Positions 45,986 to 54,654 are shown, counted from the stretch's first letter. The stretch: 64,000 nucleotides of DNA from JAAZKI01 sp012799905 (GCA_050949415.1 JBMNFR010000002.1:186001-250000), one strand, 5' to 3'. The notes: generated from the letters alone by a model not told the origin. Numbers and translations: made by a program.

Positions 45986-46575
45986 GTCTCCGCCTGTGGT
46001 CGCCAGTTCTATGCTATTTCGGCAGGGATGTCGGTATCAAACAGACCACAGATTCCTGCTCGAAATATTATTTTTGAGACGGAAAAAGCCATTTCCCAAG
46101 CACTGGAACCCGCAAATAAACTGGCCTTTTTACGGTTTTATTAAAGAAATTAAAACTTGCAAAATCCGTGGACTTGGGTCTGTATTTGCAGAGACAAAAT
46201 GGAAAAAAACGGCTTTATAGGCAGAAAACGCAGCTTTGCGTCTGTCTCTGTTGACGGGCGCACAGAGCAAAAGAAAAGCCGTAACCCAGCAGGGTTACGG
46301 CACTTGCGCAGACATAAAAAAACCTGTGAAATCTGAGGACTTCACAGGTCTTAATAAATGAATGGTGGAGCCCTCGTCGCCAAATGCAACTCAGTCTCTG
46401 TCCCTCAAAAAATCCACAAAAATAATATAACTGACCTTGCCTCTTCTACAAGCCGTTTCCCCTAAAAAAGCCAACGGTGGCTCGCCGAAACACCGTAAAG
46501 CCGTGGTCATCTTCTGCGTGAAAAACCGCGTTTAGCGATATATGCAGACCATTTCAAACGGCGGCGAACCGATGA
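45986..46575. other. Gene-free right flank of the island
   Basis: No convincing gene. It contains a perfect hairpin GCCGTAACCC/GGGTTACGGC (46278-46301, loop AGCA) and a second stem ACCTGTGAA/TTCACAGGT (46322-46349). TGGTGGAGC follows at about 46363, and then the right direct repeat at 46530-46574. The 78-codon frame at 45984-46220 has no ribosome site and no protein-like character. Confidence 0.6.
46530..46574. repeat. Right copy of the imperfect direct repeat (candidate att site)
   Basis: It shares TGCAGACCATTTCAAACG, GGCGAACCGATGAC and flanking GCGTTT/CGATA words with 13850-13899 in the same orientation. It ends beside the stop codon of the first prophage-side gene. The recombinase gene lies 1 kb to the left. 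Confidence 0.6.
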
Positions 46576-47073
46576 CTACCAGAGTTCGCAGTCGTCGTGG
46601 CAGTCCTCGTGCCGTCCCTCAAGGCATGCCTCGCAGGTGCAGCCGCAGCCGCGCGACCTGTCCTTGCGCCCGGACGTGCCGCAGCAGTCTCCCCGCTTCT
46701 TGCCCATGCTGCCCACAGCGGCTCCGGCCATGAAGAGCAACGCCCCCTGCGTTCCTGGCGACATTCCGTGGCTGGCCGCCTTCGCCCGCTCCGCCGCCTT
46801 CCGCTGCCTCTCAATCTCCCTGACACGTCCCTGACAGCGCTTCATGTCTGCCTCAAGCCTCGCGCAGAACTCCTCGCGAATTTTCACCTGCTCCTCAACG
46901 GGCTTGCCCGCACATCTATTCTCGATTTCCTGCGCCTCGCGCTCAAGCCTCTGCTCATACAGCGCAGACTCACGCGCGGAATCCTCCTGGATGCGGCGAA
47001 TCTCATCCATGTTGCGCTTCCGCACATAGAGAACAAGGGCTATGCCCAATATGGCTACGATTATTACTGGCAT
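46576..47073 (-). CDS. Membrane-anchored coiled-coil protein with Cys-rich tail
   Basis: A 165-residue protein. The N-terminal transmembrane helix 'VIIVAILGIALVLYV' is followed by a charged coiled coil (residues 20-100), a second hydrophobic Gly/Ala stretch ('GALLFMAGAAVGSMG') and a C-terminal Cys cluster ('CGCTCEACLEGRHEDCHDDC'). Function unknown. It is transcribed opposite to the prophage operon, so may be a lysogenic or host-side gene. Confidence 0.7.
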   Translation of the reverse strand: MPVIIVAILGIALVLYVRKRNMDEIRRIQEDSARESALYEQRLEREAQEIENRCAGKPVEEQVKIREEFCARLEADMKRCQGRVREIERQRKAAERAKAASHGMSPGTQGALLFMAGAAVGSMGKKRGDCCGTSGRKDRSRGCGCTCEACLEGRHEDCHDDCELW

Positions 47074-47154
47074 GACATCCCATCCAACGTTTTACATTAC
47101 ATATACATAATATAATGGGCCCATAGGCCTCCTTCCACACCCCATTCCTCATTT

Positions 47155-47188
47155 CCCCGCCGAATCCCCTTCGGCGGGGATTTTTTTT
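47155..47188 (+). terminator. Intrinsic terminator between divergent genes
   Basis: CCCCGCCGAA/TTCGGCGGGG with a TCCC loop, then eight T residues on the plus strand. It would stop rightward transcription entering the prophage operon from the island. Confidence 0.85.
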
Positions 47189-47298
47189 GCCTTTTTCCGC
47201 GGATTTCGTAGCAAACACCCCCCGAATTTCTATTAACGATAGTGACGACAGGCAAAGAGGCCAGTCAATCCGATGCACCCGAAAACAAGAGGCAAACG

Positions 47299-48102
47299 AT
47301 GAGAACAGACAGATTCCTATCCATCCCCCAGAAGGAGTACCACGCCGCCAGCAGAAGCGGCCAGTACATGTCGAGCCACCTGCTGGCCGACTTCCGCGAA
47401 TCCCCAGAACTCTATCGCCGCAAGACCAATGGCGAAATCACCGAGGCGGAAAGCCCGGCGCTGGCGCTGGGCCGCGCAGCCCACTGCCTCATTCTCGAGG
47501 GCCACGCCGCCTTCGAAGAACAGTTCCTCGTCGCCGACGGCCCAGTGAACCCGAAGACAGGCGAACCATACGGCAAGGCGACCAAGGCATACGCCGAGTG
47601 GCTGGCCGCGCAGAGCCGCGAAATCGTCAGCCCGAAGGACTACGGCTTCATCATGAAATTGCATAAGTCGGTCTGGCTGCACGACGCGGCCTCCACCCTC
47701 CTCGACGACGGCGTGTCCGAGGCGACCATCCGAGCCGAATACTGCGGCGTCCCCTGCCAGATACGCATGGACTGGTATTCCGCCGAACACGGCATCGCGG
47801 ACCTCAAGACCTGCGACAGCCTCAAGTGGTTCGAGGGCGACTGCAGGCGCTTCGGCTACATCTACCAGATGGCGTTCTACCGCGCCGTCCTGCGCGAGGC
47901 CACAGGCGAGACCGCACCCGTCCATCTGGTCGCCGTCGAGAAGAACGAGCCGTTCAGCACAGGCGTCTGGGCGCTGACGGAGGATGTGCTCGACCAGGCA
48001 GAGAAGGTCAACGAGGCCGCGCTCGCCCGCTACCGCAAGTGCCTGCAGAGCGGCGAGTGGCCGACCGGCTACGAGGAAATCAGAACCATCGCAACCATTT
48101 GA
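47299..48102 (+). CDS. Phage PD-(D/E)XK exonuclease (exodeoxyribonuclease VIII-like)
   Basis: A 267-residue protein starting at ATG 47299 ('MRTDRFLSIP'). 'SPALALGRAAHCLILEG', 'IRMDWYSAEHGIADLKTCDS' (D...D-x-K core) and 'YIYQMAFYRAVL' are typical of the RecE-like PDDEXK domain (DUF3799). It likely resects phage DNA ends for recombination, together with the RecA-like ATPase and DUF669 protein downstream. First gene of the rightward early operon. Confidence 0.85.
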   Translation: MRTDRFLSIPQKEYHAASRSGQYMSSHLLADFRESPELYRRKTNGEITEAESPALALGRAAHCLILEGHAAFEEQFLVADGPVNPKTGEPYGKATKAYAEWLAAQSREIVSPKDYGFIMKLHKSVWLHDAASTLLDDGVSEATIRAEYCGVPCQIRMDWYSAEHGIADLKTCDSLKWFEGDCRRFGYIYQMAFYRAVLREATGETAPVHLVAVEKNEPFSTGVWALTEDVLDQAEKVNEAALARYRKCLQSGEWPTGYEEIRTIATI

Positions 48103-48113
48103 GGAGAGCCATC

Positions 48114-48890
48114 ATGTCAATGCTTGAGAACATCAAACGCGGGCGCGAGAGCAAACCTCCCCGCCTCTTCATCTACGGGCAGGAGGGCGTGGGCAAGTCC
48201 ACCATCGGCGCAGCGGCCCCCGCCCCCGTATTCGTGCAGACCGAAGACGGCCTCGGCGAAATAGACACGGCCAAGTTCCCGCTGTCGCAGACTCTCGACG
48301 AGGTACTCGCCTGCCTGAAGGCGCTGGCGGACGAGCCGCACGACTTCCAGACCGTGGTGCTTGACTCCGCAGACTGGACAGAGCGGCTCATCTGGGACAA
48401 GGTCTGCCAGGACTTCGGCGTCCGCTCCATAGAGAAGGCGGACGGAGGCTACGGCAAGGGCTACGTCCATGCGCTCACCTACTGGCGGCAGATAGTCGGG
48501 CTGCTTAACACGCTCCGCGACAAACGCGGGATGATTGTCATCGTCATCGCGCACAGCAAGGTCGAACGTTTCGAGGACCCTGAGAACTCCGCCTACGACC
48601 GCTACACGCCGCGTCTCCACAAGGCGGCGGTGAGCCTCCTCTGCGAGTGGGCCGACGCCGTCCTGTTCGCCACCAAGCGCTTCCGCGTGAGCAAGGAACA
48701 GGGCGGCGGCTTCCAGGGCGACCGCGCCATCGCAACGCCTGTCGGCGCGGACGGCGGCGAGCGCATCCTGCGCACCGTAGGAAGCCCCGCCTGCATCGCC
48801 AAGAACCGCTACGGTCTTCCAGCCGAGATTCCCCTCTCATGGCCCGCGTTCATCGCGGCCTTCCCCCAGGGAGGCGAGGCAAATGGCTGA
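48114..48890 (+). CDS. Phage RecA-like ATPase (Sak4/AAA_24)
   Basis: A 258-residue NTPase, start ATG 48114 with GGAGAG upstream. Walker A is 'YGQEGVGKST', Walker B 'FQTVVLDSADW', and 'MIVIVIAHSKVERFEDP' is a sensor-like strand. This matches single-strand annealing/RecA-like AAA_24 proteins used in phage recombination. It follows the exonuclease by 11 bp and overlaps the next gene by 8 bp. Confidence 0.85.
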   Translation: MSMLENIKRGRESKPPRLFIYGQEGVGKSTIGAAAPAPVFVQTEDGLGEIDTAKFPLSQTLDEVLACLKALADEPHDFQTVVLDSADWTERLIWDKVCQDFGVRSIEKADGGYGKGYVHALTYWRQIVGLLNTLRDKRGMIVIVIAHSKVERFEDPENSAYDRYTPRLHKAAVSLLCEWADAVLFATKRFRVSKEQGGGFQGDRAIATPVGADGGERILRTVGSPACIAKNRYGLPAEIPLSWPAFIAAFPQGGEANG

Positions 48891-49101
48891 AAAAATCGTA
48901 ATCGCGCGGCACCGCCAGGTCTGCGACCTGTGCCACGGCCACATCGAGGCGGGCGAGAGATGCCGCCTCATCCGCGACGACTTCTGGCCTCTGATGACGT
49001 GGTTCGAGCACATCCGATGCCCGCACGACATGGCCGTCGCCGCAGAACCCGTCCATCCCAATCCCCCCAGAATAAAAATGCAACTGGCTTTTGTCCACTA
49101 A
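48883..49101 (+). CDS. Small putative zinc-binding phage protein
   Basis: Seventy-two residues with 'CDLCHGHIEAGERC' and 'HIRCPHDM', spaced like a treble-clef zinc site. Overlap with the preceding gene supports translation. Function unknown. Confidence 0.7.
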   Translation: MAEKIVIARHRQVCDLCHGHIEAGERCRLIRDDFWPLMTWFEHIRCPHDMAVAAEPVHPNPPRIKMQLAFVH

Positions 49102-49122
49102 CCCCATAAGGAGACCAACAGC

Positions 49123-49581
49123 ATGGCAACCATCAACTTCAACGTGTCCGAAGTCGCCCCCGCGCAGGAATTCAAGCCTCTGCCGGAGGGCATGTACGAG
49201 GCGGTCATCACCGATTCCGACGTCAAGCCGACCCGCGCGGGGAACGGCAGCTACATCCAGCTCGAGTTCGAGGTCGTGTCGGGAGAGCACGCCGGACGCC
49301 GCCTCTGGGGGCGCTACAACGTCGAGAACACCAACCGCGAGGCTGTCGAGATCGGACGTGCGCAGTTCGCCGCCGTCTGCCAGGCGGTCGGCGTCCCGAA
49401 CCCGCGCGACACAGCCGAACTCCATGACCGGACCCTCGTCCTTTCCGTCCGCTGCAAGCGCCGCAAGGACACGGACGAGCTCGAGAACGTCATCAGCGGC
49501 TACAAACCCAAGGAGACGGCGGCGCAGCCCGCCACCCCCGCGCAGCAGCAGTCCGCAACCGCACCATGGGCAAGGAAATGA
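49123..49581 (+). CDS. DUF669 phage protein (ssDNA-binding-like)
   Basis: A 152-residue protein of the DUF669 family: 'NFNVSEVAPAQEFKPLPEGM', 'YIQLEFEVVSGEHAGRRLWG' and 'RTLVLSVRCKRRKDTDE'. DUF669 proteins accompany phage exonucleases and RecA-like ATPases and are thought to bind single-stranded DNA. The C-terminus is a Gln/Ala/Pro-rich flexible tail. AAGGAG precedes the start. Confidence 0.85.
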   Translation: MATINFNVSEVAPAQEFKPLPEGMYEAVITDSDVKPTRAGNGSYIQLEFEVVSGEHAGRRLWGRYNVENTNREAVEIGRAQFAAVCQAVGVPNPRDTAELHDRTLVLSVRCKRRKDTDELENVISGYKPKETAAQPATPAQQQSATAPWARK

Positions 49582-49724
49582 CCATCATCGCCATAGCCAT
49601 CATATCGACGGCCATCGCATGGCCGCAGCAGCCCCCGCGCGAGAGGCAGTTCCCCCTGCCGCCGCGGAGGGAGGGGCTCGTCGAAAACATCAGCCGCAAA
49701 CGGCAAAGGAGAAAGAAAAAATGA
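49566..49724 (+). CDS. Small membrane or exported phage protein
   Basis: Fifty-two residues. A hydrophobic N-terminus ('MTIIAIAIISTAIAW') is followed by a basic Pro/Arg tail ending 'RKRQRRKKK'. The start could be 49566 or 49578; neither has a well-spaced ribosome site. It overlaps the DUF669 end and its stop overlaps the next start (ATGA), which is the main support. Confidence 0.5.
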   Translation: MGKEMTIIAIAIISTAIAWPQQPPRERQFPLPPRREGLVENISRKRQRRKKK

Positions 49725-50002
49725 AAAGAATCCTCGTCTCAATCCCTCTCGTCCCCCTGGCCTACCTCGTCTTCCGCTTCCTCGACCTCTACGGAAACGC
49801 ATGGGTCGCCCGAATGAGGGCAGCCGACCCCCTGTTCCCGCAGACCGTCCTGGAGATGCTCCAGAAGACCTGCGTGGACCTGTTCCTCTTCCTCATCCCC
49901 TTCCTCCTCATGGTGGCCGCCATCCAGTTCGTGGGAAGCCGCGTCTGGGGCTATTTCGTGGAGCGCGAGCAAATCCACTACGAAGCCGAACTGCGGAAAT
50001 GA
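49721..50002 (+). CDS. Two-helix phage membrane protein
   Basis: Ninety-three residues with transmembrane helices 'ILVSIPLVPLAYLVFRFL' and 'LFLFLIPFLLMVAAIQFVG'. The role is unknown. It is overlapped on both sides by coupled genes. Confidence 0.7.
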   Translation: MKRILVSIPLVPLAYLVFRFLDLYGNAWVARMRAADPLFPQTVLEMLQKTCVDLFLFLIPFLLMVAAIQFVGSRVWGYFVEREQIHYEAELRK

Positions 50003-50397
50003 ACGCCACGCTGACGCTGCCGTGGCCGCCCTCTGTGAACCACTACTACCGCCATGTCGGCCCGCGCGTCCTCATCTCGAAGGACGGGCGGAGGTACCGC
50101 GAGACCGTGGCGGGGATCGCCAGACGGGCGGCCATCCCGACGTTCGCCGTCCCCGTGGAGGTCGCCATCGACCTCTTTCCGCCCGACAACAGGCGCAGGG
50201 ACGCCGACAACTCCCTCAAATGCACCCTCGACTCGCTGACGCAGGCGGGGGTGTACGAGGACGATTCGCTCATAAGGAAACTGACAGTCACGATGAACAG
50301 CCCCATGCCGCCCGACGGCATGGCGGTCATAAGGATAAGGGAACATGAACAGACGGAGACGCGAGGCGCGGGCGGAACTGGTCCGCCAGTACCTTGA
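49999..50397 (+). CDS. RusA-family Holliday junction resolvase
   Basis: A 132-residue protein: 'LPWPPSVNHYYRHVG' N-terminus and the catalytic 'DADNSLKCTLDSLTQAGVYEDDSLI' region (D-x-DN...D-D). It resolves branched DNA during phage recombination. The final 18 residues overlap the next gene in another frame. Start coupled to the preceding stop (ATGA). Confidence 0.9.
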   Translation: MNATLTLPWPPSVNHYYRHVGPRVLISKDGRRYRETVAGIARRAAIPTFAVPVEVAIDLFPPDNRRRDADNSLKCTLDSLTQAGVYEDDSLIRKLTVTMNSPMPPDGMAVIRIREHEQTETRGAGGTGPPVP

Positions 50398-50593
50398 GAC
50401 CATAACCAGCGACGACCAGAGGCTCGTGTGCTTCTTCCTGATGCGCGGGCTGGAACCCGAGGACATCTGCAGGCAGATGAAAATCAGCCGCGATAGGTTC
50501 GACCTCATCAAGAGGGAGACGGCCATCGAGATGAGGAACTTCGGCCTCGCCCCCGAGGACTGGTTCGACGAGGAGGCGACCGATGCCATTTGA
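50345..50593 (+). CDS. Small HTH (sigma region 4-like) phage regulator
   Basis: Eighty-two residues. 'RLVCFFLMRGLEPEDICRQM' and 'KISRDRFDLIKRETAIEMRN' form an HTH like sigma region 4 or an RinA-type activator. It could turn on late genes. It overlaps rusA and the helicase gene. Confidence 0.65.
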   Translation: MNRRRREARAELVRQYLETITSDDQRLVCFFLMRGLEPEDICRQMKISRDRFDLIKRETAIEMRNFGLAPEDWFDEEATDAI

Positions 50594-52340
50594 CCTGCGA
50601 CCATACCAGCAGGAGGCTGTCAACGCCGTCTACGACCACCTCCGCACCCGCGACGACAACCCCTGCGTGGTGCTTCCGACGGGCACAGGCAAGAGCCTGG
50701 TGCTTGGGAAGATAGCCACGGACGCCGTGACGCTCTGGCGGGGCCGCGTCCTCATCCTCGCCCATGTGAAGGAGCTGCTGGAGCAGAACGCCGACAAGGT
50801 GCGAAAACTCTGCCCTGAACTTCCCATGGGCATCTACTCGGCGGGACTCAAGTCGCGGCAGACGAGGGAGCCGGTCATCGTGGCGGGCATCCAGTCGGTT
50901 TACGACAAGGCCGACATCCTTGGCGCGTTCGACCTGGTCGTCATCGACGAGGCGCACCTCATCGCCCCCGACGGCGACGGGATGTACCGCACCTTCCTCA
51001 GCGACATGAAGGTCATCAACCCGAACGTGCGCCTCATCGGCCTCACCGCGACGCCGTTCCGCCTCAAGGGCGGAGCCATCTGCAGGCCCGAGAACCTGCT
51101 CAACCACGTCTGCTACGAGGCGGGCCTAAAGGACATGATAGCGCAGGGCTACCTCTCGCCCATCGTCTCAAGGGCGGGCCGTGCGGAAGCCGACCTGTCC
51201 TCCGTCCACACGAGGGGCGGCGAGTTCGTGCAGGACGAGCTGGCCTCCGCGATGGACACGGAGGAGCTGGTCAGGGCGACCTGCTCGGAGATAGCCTCGC
51301 TGACGCGCGACCGCAAGTCGGTCATCATCTTCTGCACCTCGGTGGAGCATTGCCGCCATGTGGCGGAGAAAATCACCGAGTTCACGGGCAAGGAGTGCGC
51401 CGTGGTCACGGGCGACACGCCCGCCTGGGAGCGCGCCGAGCTCATCGCGAGGTTCAGGGGCGAACACGTTCCCGCCGACCTTTTCGGGACGCCCAAGCCG
51501 TCCCTGAAGTACCTCTGCAACGTGTCGGTCCTCACGACCGGCTTCGACGCCCCCAATGTCGACTGCGTGGCCATGCTGCGCCCGACCCAGTCGCCGGGAC
51601 TGCTGCTCCAGATAGCGGGGCGCGGCCTGCGGCTGTCGCCCGAAACGGGCAAGCAAAACTGCCTCTTCCTCGACTACGGGGGCAACATCCTGCGGCACGG
51701 CCCGCTGGACACGATAAGGCCGCGGGAGCCGGGCGCAGGAGGCGCAGGCGAAGCGCCCGCGAAGGAGTGCCCCGACTGCCACGCCCTTATCCACGCGGGA
51801 TACGGGACCTGCCCCGAGTGCGGGCACGTGTTTCCCGCGAAGGAGCATTCCGGGCTGACGGAGCACGCCTCCACGGCGGGCGTCCTCTCGGGCGAGGTCA
51901 CCGACACGGACTATGAGGTGACCGACGTCTCATACTCGCCCCACGTCAAGCGCGACACGGAGCCTGGCGACCCGATGACGATGCGCGTGGAGTACAGGAC
52001 GGGACTTGGCCAATACAGGTCCGAGTGGGTCTGCCCGGAGCACACGGGCTACGCGCGGCGCAAGTTCGAGAAGTGGTGGCTGGAACGGTGCGCCGAGGGC
52101 TGCCCCGTCCCGAACACGGTGGACGAGGCCGTCGCATGGGCCAACGCGGGCGCGCTGGCGGCACCGAAAAGCATCACCGTCCGAAGCGTGGCAGGCGAGA
52201 GGTTCGAGCGCGTACACAGTGCCGTTCTCGGCAAAAGGCCCGAGATGACCGACCAGTTGATGTGGCTGCTTGAGAGCGGCCCAGTCACCACGCCTCCAGA
52301 CGGCCCGCCGCCCCCGCCCGACGACGACATACCATTCTGA
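50583..52340 (+). CDS. Phage DEAD/DEAH superfamily 2 helicase
   Basis: A 585-residue helicase. It shows 'LRPYQQEAVNAVYDHL', Walker A 'LPTGTGKSLVLG', 'LVVIDEAHLI' and 'IGLTATPFRLKGG'. The second lobe has 'CNVSVLTTGFDAPNVDC' and 'QIAGRGLRLSPETGK'. A zinc-finger insert 'CPDCHALIHAGYGTCPEC' follows the core. The C-terminal extension of about 180 residues is not recognised. It probably unwinds DNA in phage replication or recombination. Confidence 0.9.
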   Translation: MPFDLRPYQQEAVNAVYDHLRTRDDNPCVVLPTGTGKSLVLGKIATDAVTLWRGRVLILAHVKELLEQNADKVRKLCPELPMGIYSAGLKSRQTREPVIVAGIQSVYDKADILGAFDLVVIDEAHLIAPDGDGMYRTFLSDMKVINPNVRLIGLTATPFRLKGGAICRPENLLNHVCYEAGLKDMIAQGYLSPIVSRAGRAEADLSSVHTRGGEFVQDELASAMDTEELVRATCSEIASLTRDRKSVIIFCTSVEHCRHVAEKITEFTGKECAVVTGDTPAWERAELIARFRGEHVPADLFGTPKPSLKYLCNVSVLTTGFDAPNVDCVAMLRPTQSPGLLLQIAGRGLRLSPETGKQNCLFLDYGGNILRHGPLDTIRPREPGAGGAGEAPAKECPDCHALIHAGYGTCPECGHVFPAKEHSGLTEHASTAGVLSGEVTDTDYEVTDVSYSPHVKRDTEPGDPMTMRVEYRTGLGQYRSEWVCPEHTGYARRKFEKWWLERCAEGCPVPNTVDEAVAWANAGALAAPKSITVRSVAGERFERVHSAVLGKRPEMTDQLMWLLESGPVTTPPDGPPPPPDDDIPF

Positions 52341-52354
52341 ACACAAGGAGAGCA

Positions 52355-52495
52355 ATGAAATACACGCAACTGTTCCCGACCGTCCTGATGACGCTCGACG
52401 TCCTGGCGGCCATCGCATACGGAGTCAACCACGAGTGGAGGCAGGTAATCTACTGGCTCGCCGCAGCGACCCTTACCGCCTCTGTGACTTTCTAA
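52355..52495 (+). CDS. Very small two-helix membrane protein
   Basis: Forty-six residues ('MKYTQLFPTVLMTLDVLAAI') with hydrophobic segments at about 8-21 and 30-45. The ribosome site AAGGAG is correctly spaced. It lies between helicase and ligase genes in the operon; role unknown. Confidence 0.65.
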   Translation: MKYTQLFPTVLMTLDVLAAIAYGVNHEWRQVIYWLAAATLTASVTF

Positions 52496-52518
52496 CCCCA
52501 TAACCATAAGGAATGACC

Positions 52519-53598
52519 ATGAGAAAACTCGCATCCATCGTCACAATCGCGACCGCAGACCCCATCCCCGACAGCGACCGCCTCGACGTGGTCACGATGA
52601 AGGGCAAGGGCTGGCGCGTCGTCACGGGCCGGGGAGAATTCCACCCCGGCGACACCGCCGTCTATTTCGAGATTGACTCGGCGCTCCCCGCCGACGACGA
52701 ACGCTACGCCTTCCTCCGCGACCGCTGCCTCCGCACCTGGACCGACAAGCGCGGAAACGTGCTGAAGCAGGCCATCCGCATCCGCACCGTCAAGCTGCGC
52801 GGGGTCATCTCGCAGGGGCTTGTGATGCCGATTGACCTGTTCCCCGAACTCGCCGCGATCATGAACGGCGAGGACGAGGACGAAATCCTGCGCGTGGAAC
52901 ACTTCGACGACATCGACGCCGAGATGAAGGCGGCGATGGACACCCGCAGCCCGCAGGGCTTCGGGCGCAGGGAGGGCAACTTCCCCTCGTGGATTCCCAG
53001 GACAGACGAGGAGCGCATCCAGAACCTCGCCGACTGGCCGGAGACCCTGAAAGGCGTCCTCTGGGAGGTCACCGAGAAGGCCGACGGAAGCTCAATGACC
53101 GTGTTCTGGTCGCCCACGAACCGCCCGGACAATCCCTTCGGCGTGTGCAGCCGCAACTTCGAGCTGAAGCGCGACGAGACCAACGCATGGTGGGAGGCTG
53201 CAATCAAATACGGCATAGAGGAGAAACTCCGCGGCCTTGACCTCGAAATCGCCATCCAGGGCGAACTGGTCGGCCCCGGCATGAACGGCAACCGGGACCT
53301 GCTGCCCGACCGCGAGTTCCGTGTGTTCAGAATCTGGGACATCGCTGGCGGACGCTACCTCGGCTCCACCGAGCGCAGGGAGCTGTGCGCCCGTCTTGGA
53401 CTGCCGCACGTCAAGGTCGTCAATCCCGCGATGGACGTGTTCTCCGAACTGCCGACAGTGGACGCCGTGCTGAAGTTCGCCGAGGGCGCGACCGACCGCG
53501 GGCACGAGCGCGAGGGATTGGTCTTCAAGGAGGCCGACTGCCCGTATCCGCGCTCCTTCAAGGCCGTCAGCAACCGCTACCTGCTGAAGCTCAAATGA
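52519..53598 (+). CDS. ATP-dependent RNA ligase (DRB0094/Rnl-type)
   Basis: A 359-residue ligase; ATG 52519 with AAGGA 6 bases upstream is preferred to 52513. The N-terminal OB-like domain opens 'MRKLASIVTIATADPIPDSD'. The nucleotidyltransferase has the adenylated Lys K187 in 'EKADGSSM', then 'FGVCSRNFELKRDE', 'LEIAIQGELVGPG' and 'EGLVFKE' (motif IV-like). It seals RNA, and phage ligases of this type counter host tRNA or rRNA cleavage. Placed in the early operon, a counter-defence role is plausible. Confidence 0.88.
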   Translation: MRKLASIVTIATADPIPDSDRLDVVTMKGKGWRVVTGRGEFHPGDTAVYFEIDSALPADDERYAFLRDRCLRTWTDKRGNVLKQAIRIRTVKLRGVISQGLVMPIDLFPELAAIMNGEDEDEILRVEHFDDIDAEMKAAMDTRSPQGFGRREGNFPSWIPRTDEERIQNLADWPETLKGVLWEVTEKADGSSMTVFWSPTNRPDNPFGVCSRNFELKRDETNAWWEAAIKYGIEEKLRGLDLEIAIQGELVGPGMNGNRDLLPDREFRVFRIWDIAGGRYLGSTERRELCARLGLPHVKVVNPAMDVFSELPTVDAVLKFAEGATDRGHEREGLVFKEADCPYPRSFKAVSNRYLLKLK

Positions 53599-53783
53599 GA
53601 AAGGCGCTGGCAATCATCGCGGTGGCCATCCTGCTGGCGGGCTGCGCGTCGAAGCCGACCTTCATCGAATACTACGCGCCCGCGACCGAGGCGGAGCAGA
53701 CCGCTGGGCACGGCGCGGTGAAGGCAATCGACTACCGCAAGCCGCAAGGCGTGGTCACCATATTCGGATTCTCCCTCTTCTGA
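53595..53783 (+). CDS. Small phage lipoprotein
   Basis: Sixty-two residues with a lipoprotein signal 'MRKALAIIAVAILLAGC' (lipobox LLAGC). The mature part is about 46 residues. Surface lipoproteins of prophages often block superinfection; here that is only a possibility. ATGA-type coupling with the ligase stop. Confidence 0.75.
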   Translation: MRKALAIIAVAILLAGCASKPTFIEYYAPATEAEQTAGHGAVKAIDYRKPQGVVTIFGFSLF

Positions 53784-53797
53784 ACCCAAGGAGACAC

Positions 53798-54010
53798 ATG
53801 CGACACATCATCCCAGACACACGGAGAAGCGGCTGGGGAGACCTGCTCGTCGAGCTGGCGGCAACTATCATCGCGTTCGCCGTCATCGCCCTCGCGGCAT
53901 GGCTCTTCTGCTGGAGCTTCCTCATCCAATACCACTGGCGCTATTCCGTCGGCGCAATCCTGACGACGGTCATGCTCAAGTGGATAGTCCCCAACCTCCA
54001 TAGCAAATAG
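53798..54010 (+). CDS. Two-helix phage membrane protein
   Basis: Seventy residues. 'LVELAATIIAFAVIALAAWL' and a second short segment 'YSVGAILTTVMLKW' suggest two membrane helices. AAGGAG upstream. Function unknown. Confidence 0.65.
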   Translation: MRHIIPDTRRSGWGDLLVELAATIIAFAVIALAAWLFCWSFLIQYHWRYSVGAILTTVMLKWIVPNLHSK

Positions 54011-54019
54011 GAGAACACC

Positions 54020-54316
54020 ATGGAACACAACACTATCGAATGGCAGACGGAGGAAAGCGAGAGCAAGACCAGACTGGTCACCAAGGACGGGCGCTGGCAT
54101 CTCGACACCGAAACGAGGACCGACAGGCCGAACAGGGTCACGCTGGTCAACATGGACGTGCTCTGCTCACCCATCGGCATGGGCGAGAGCCCGCTGGAGT
54201 GCTGGCGCAAGTTCGTGGAGAACTGCGACCGCTTCGCCGAGAAGCTGGCGACGGTCAGGGGCGAGGCTGCGGCGGTTCTGGCGGAAATGGAAGGCAGGAA
54301 CACACAGGAGGCATGA
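54020..54316 (+). CDS. Unrecognised 98-residue phage protein
   Basis: Begins 'MEHNTIEWQTEESESKTRLV', acidic and Trp-containing, with a coiled C-terminus ('CDRFAEKLATVRGEAAAVLA'). AGGAG precedes the ATG. No motif identified. Confidence 0.65.
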   Translation: MEHNTIEWQTEESESKTRLVTKDGRWHLDTETRTDRPNRVTLVNMDVLCSPIGMGESPLECWRKFVENCDRFAEKLATVRGEAAAVLAEMEGRNTQEA

Positions 54317-54317
54317 C

Positions 54318-54650
54318 ATGATCGAAATCACCAAAAAGCACAAGGGCAAGGAACTCCGCATCTTCATCGAGGACGGCTCCGTCCTCCTCTCCGCAAGGGA
54401 CATCGGGACCCTCATCAACGACAAGAACCCCAGCCGCCGCCTTGAGCGCGCAGGCGTCCAATCCTCGCGCTACCGCCTGGCCGACACAAACGGCGGCGTC
54501 CAGCGCCTCCGCCTCGTCACCCCGAAGGAGTGCGCCGCCGTCATGGACGGTTTGCGCGACACAGCCGCGCATCGCTCCCTCCTCGGCTGGCTGGACTCGG
54601 TCCTGCTGGAGATATCCTCGATGAAGTGCGACTTCTGCGGGGGCTGCTGA
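54318..54650 (+). CDS. Unrecognised 110-residue phage protein with BRO-like features
   Basis: 'ELRIFIEDGSVLLSARDIGT' followed by 'RRLERAGVQSSRYRLADTNG' and 'RLVTPKECAAVMDGL' resembles the small antirepressor/BRO-N style proteins of phages. It ends in 'CDFCGGC', a possible metal site. The assignment is weak; position just before the primase gene suggests a regulatory role. Confidence 0.55.
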   Translation: MIEITKKHKGKELRIFIEDGSVLLSARDIGTLINDKNPSRRLERAGVQSSRYRLADTNGGVQRLRLVTPKECAAVMDGLRDTAAHRSLLGWLDSVLLEISSMKCDFCGGC

Positions 54651-54654
54651 CACC

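Noticed and set aside
45984..46220. 78-codon frame after the recombinase terminator
   Set aside because: Begins inside the terminator tail with no ribosome site and no domain.
46363..46385. TGGTGGAGC as a tmRNA 3'-end attachment site
   Set aside because: Only nine bases resemble the reverse complement of a tmRNA 3' end; the following sequence does not match the usual T-arm, so the 50-bp direct repeat is a better att candidate.
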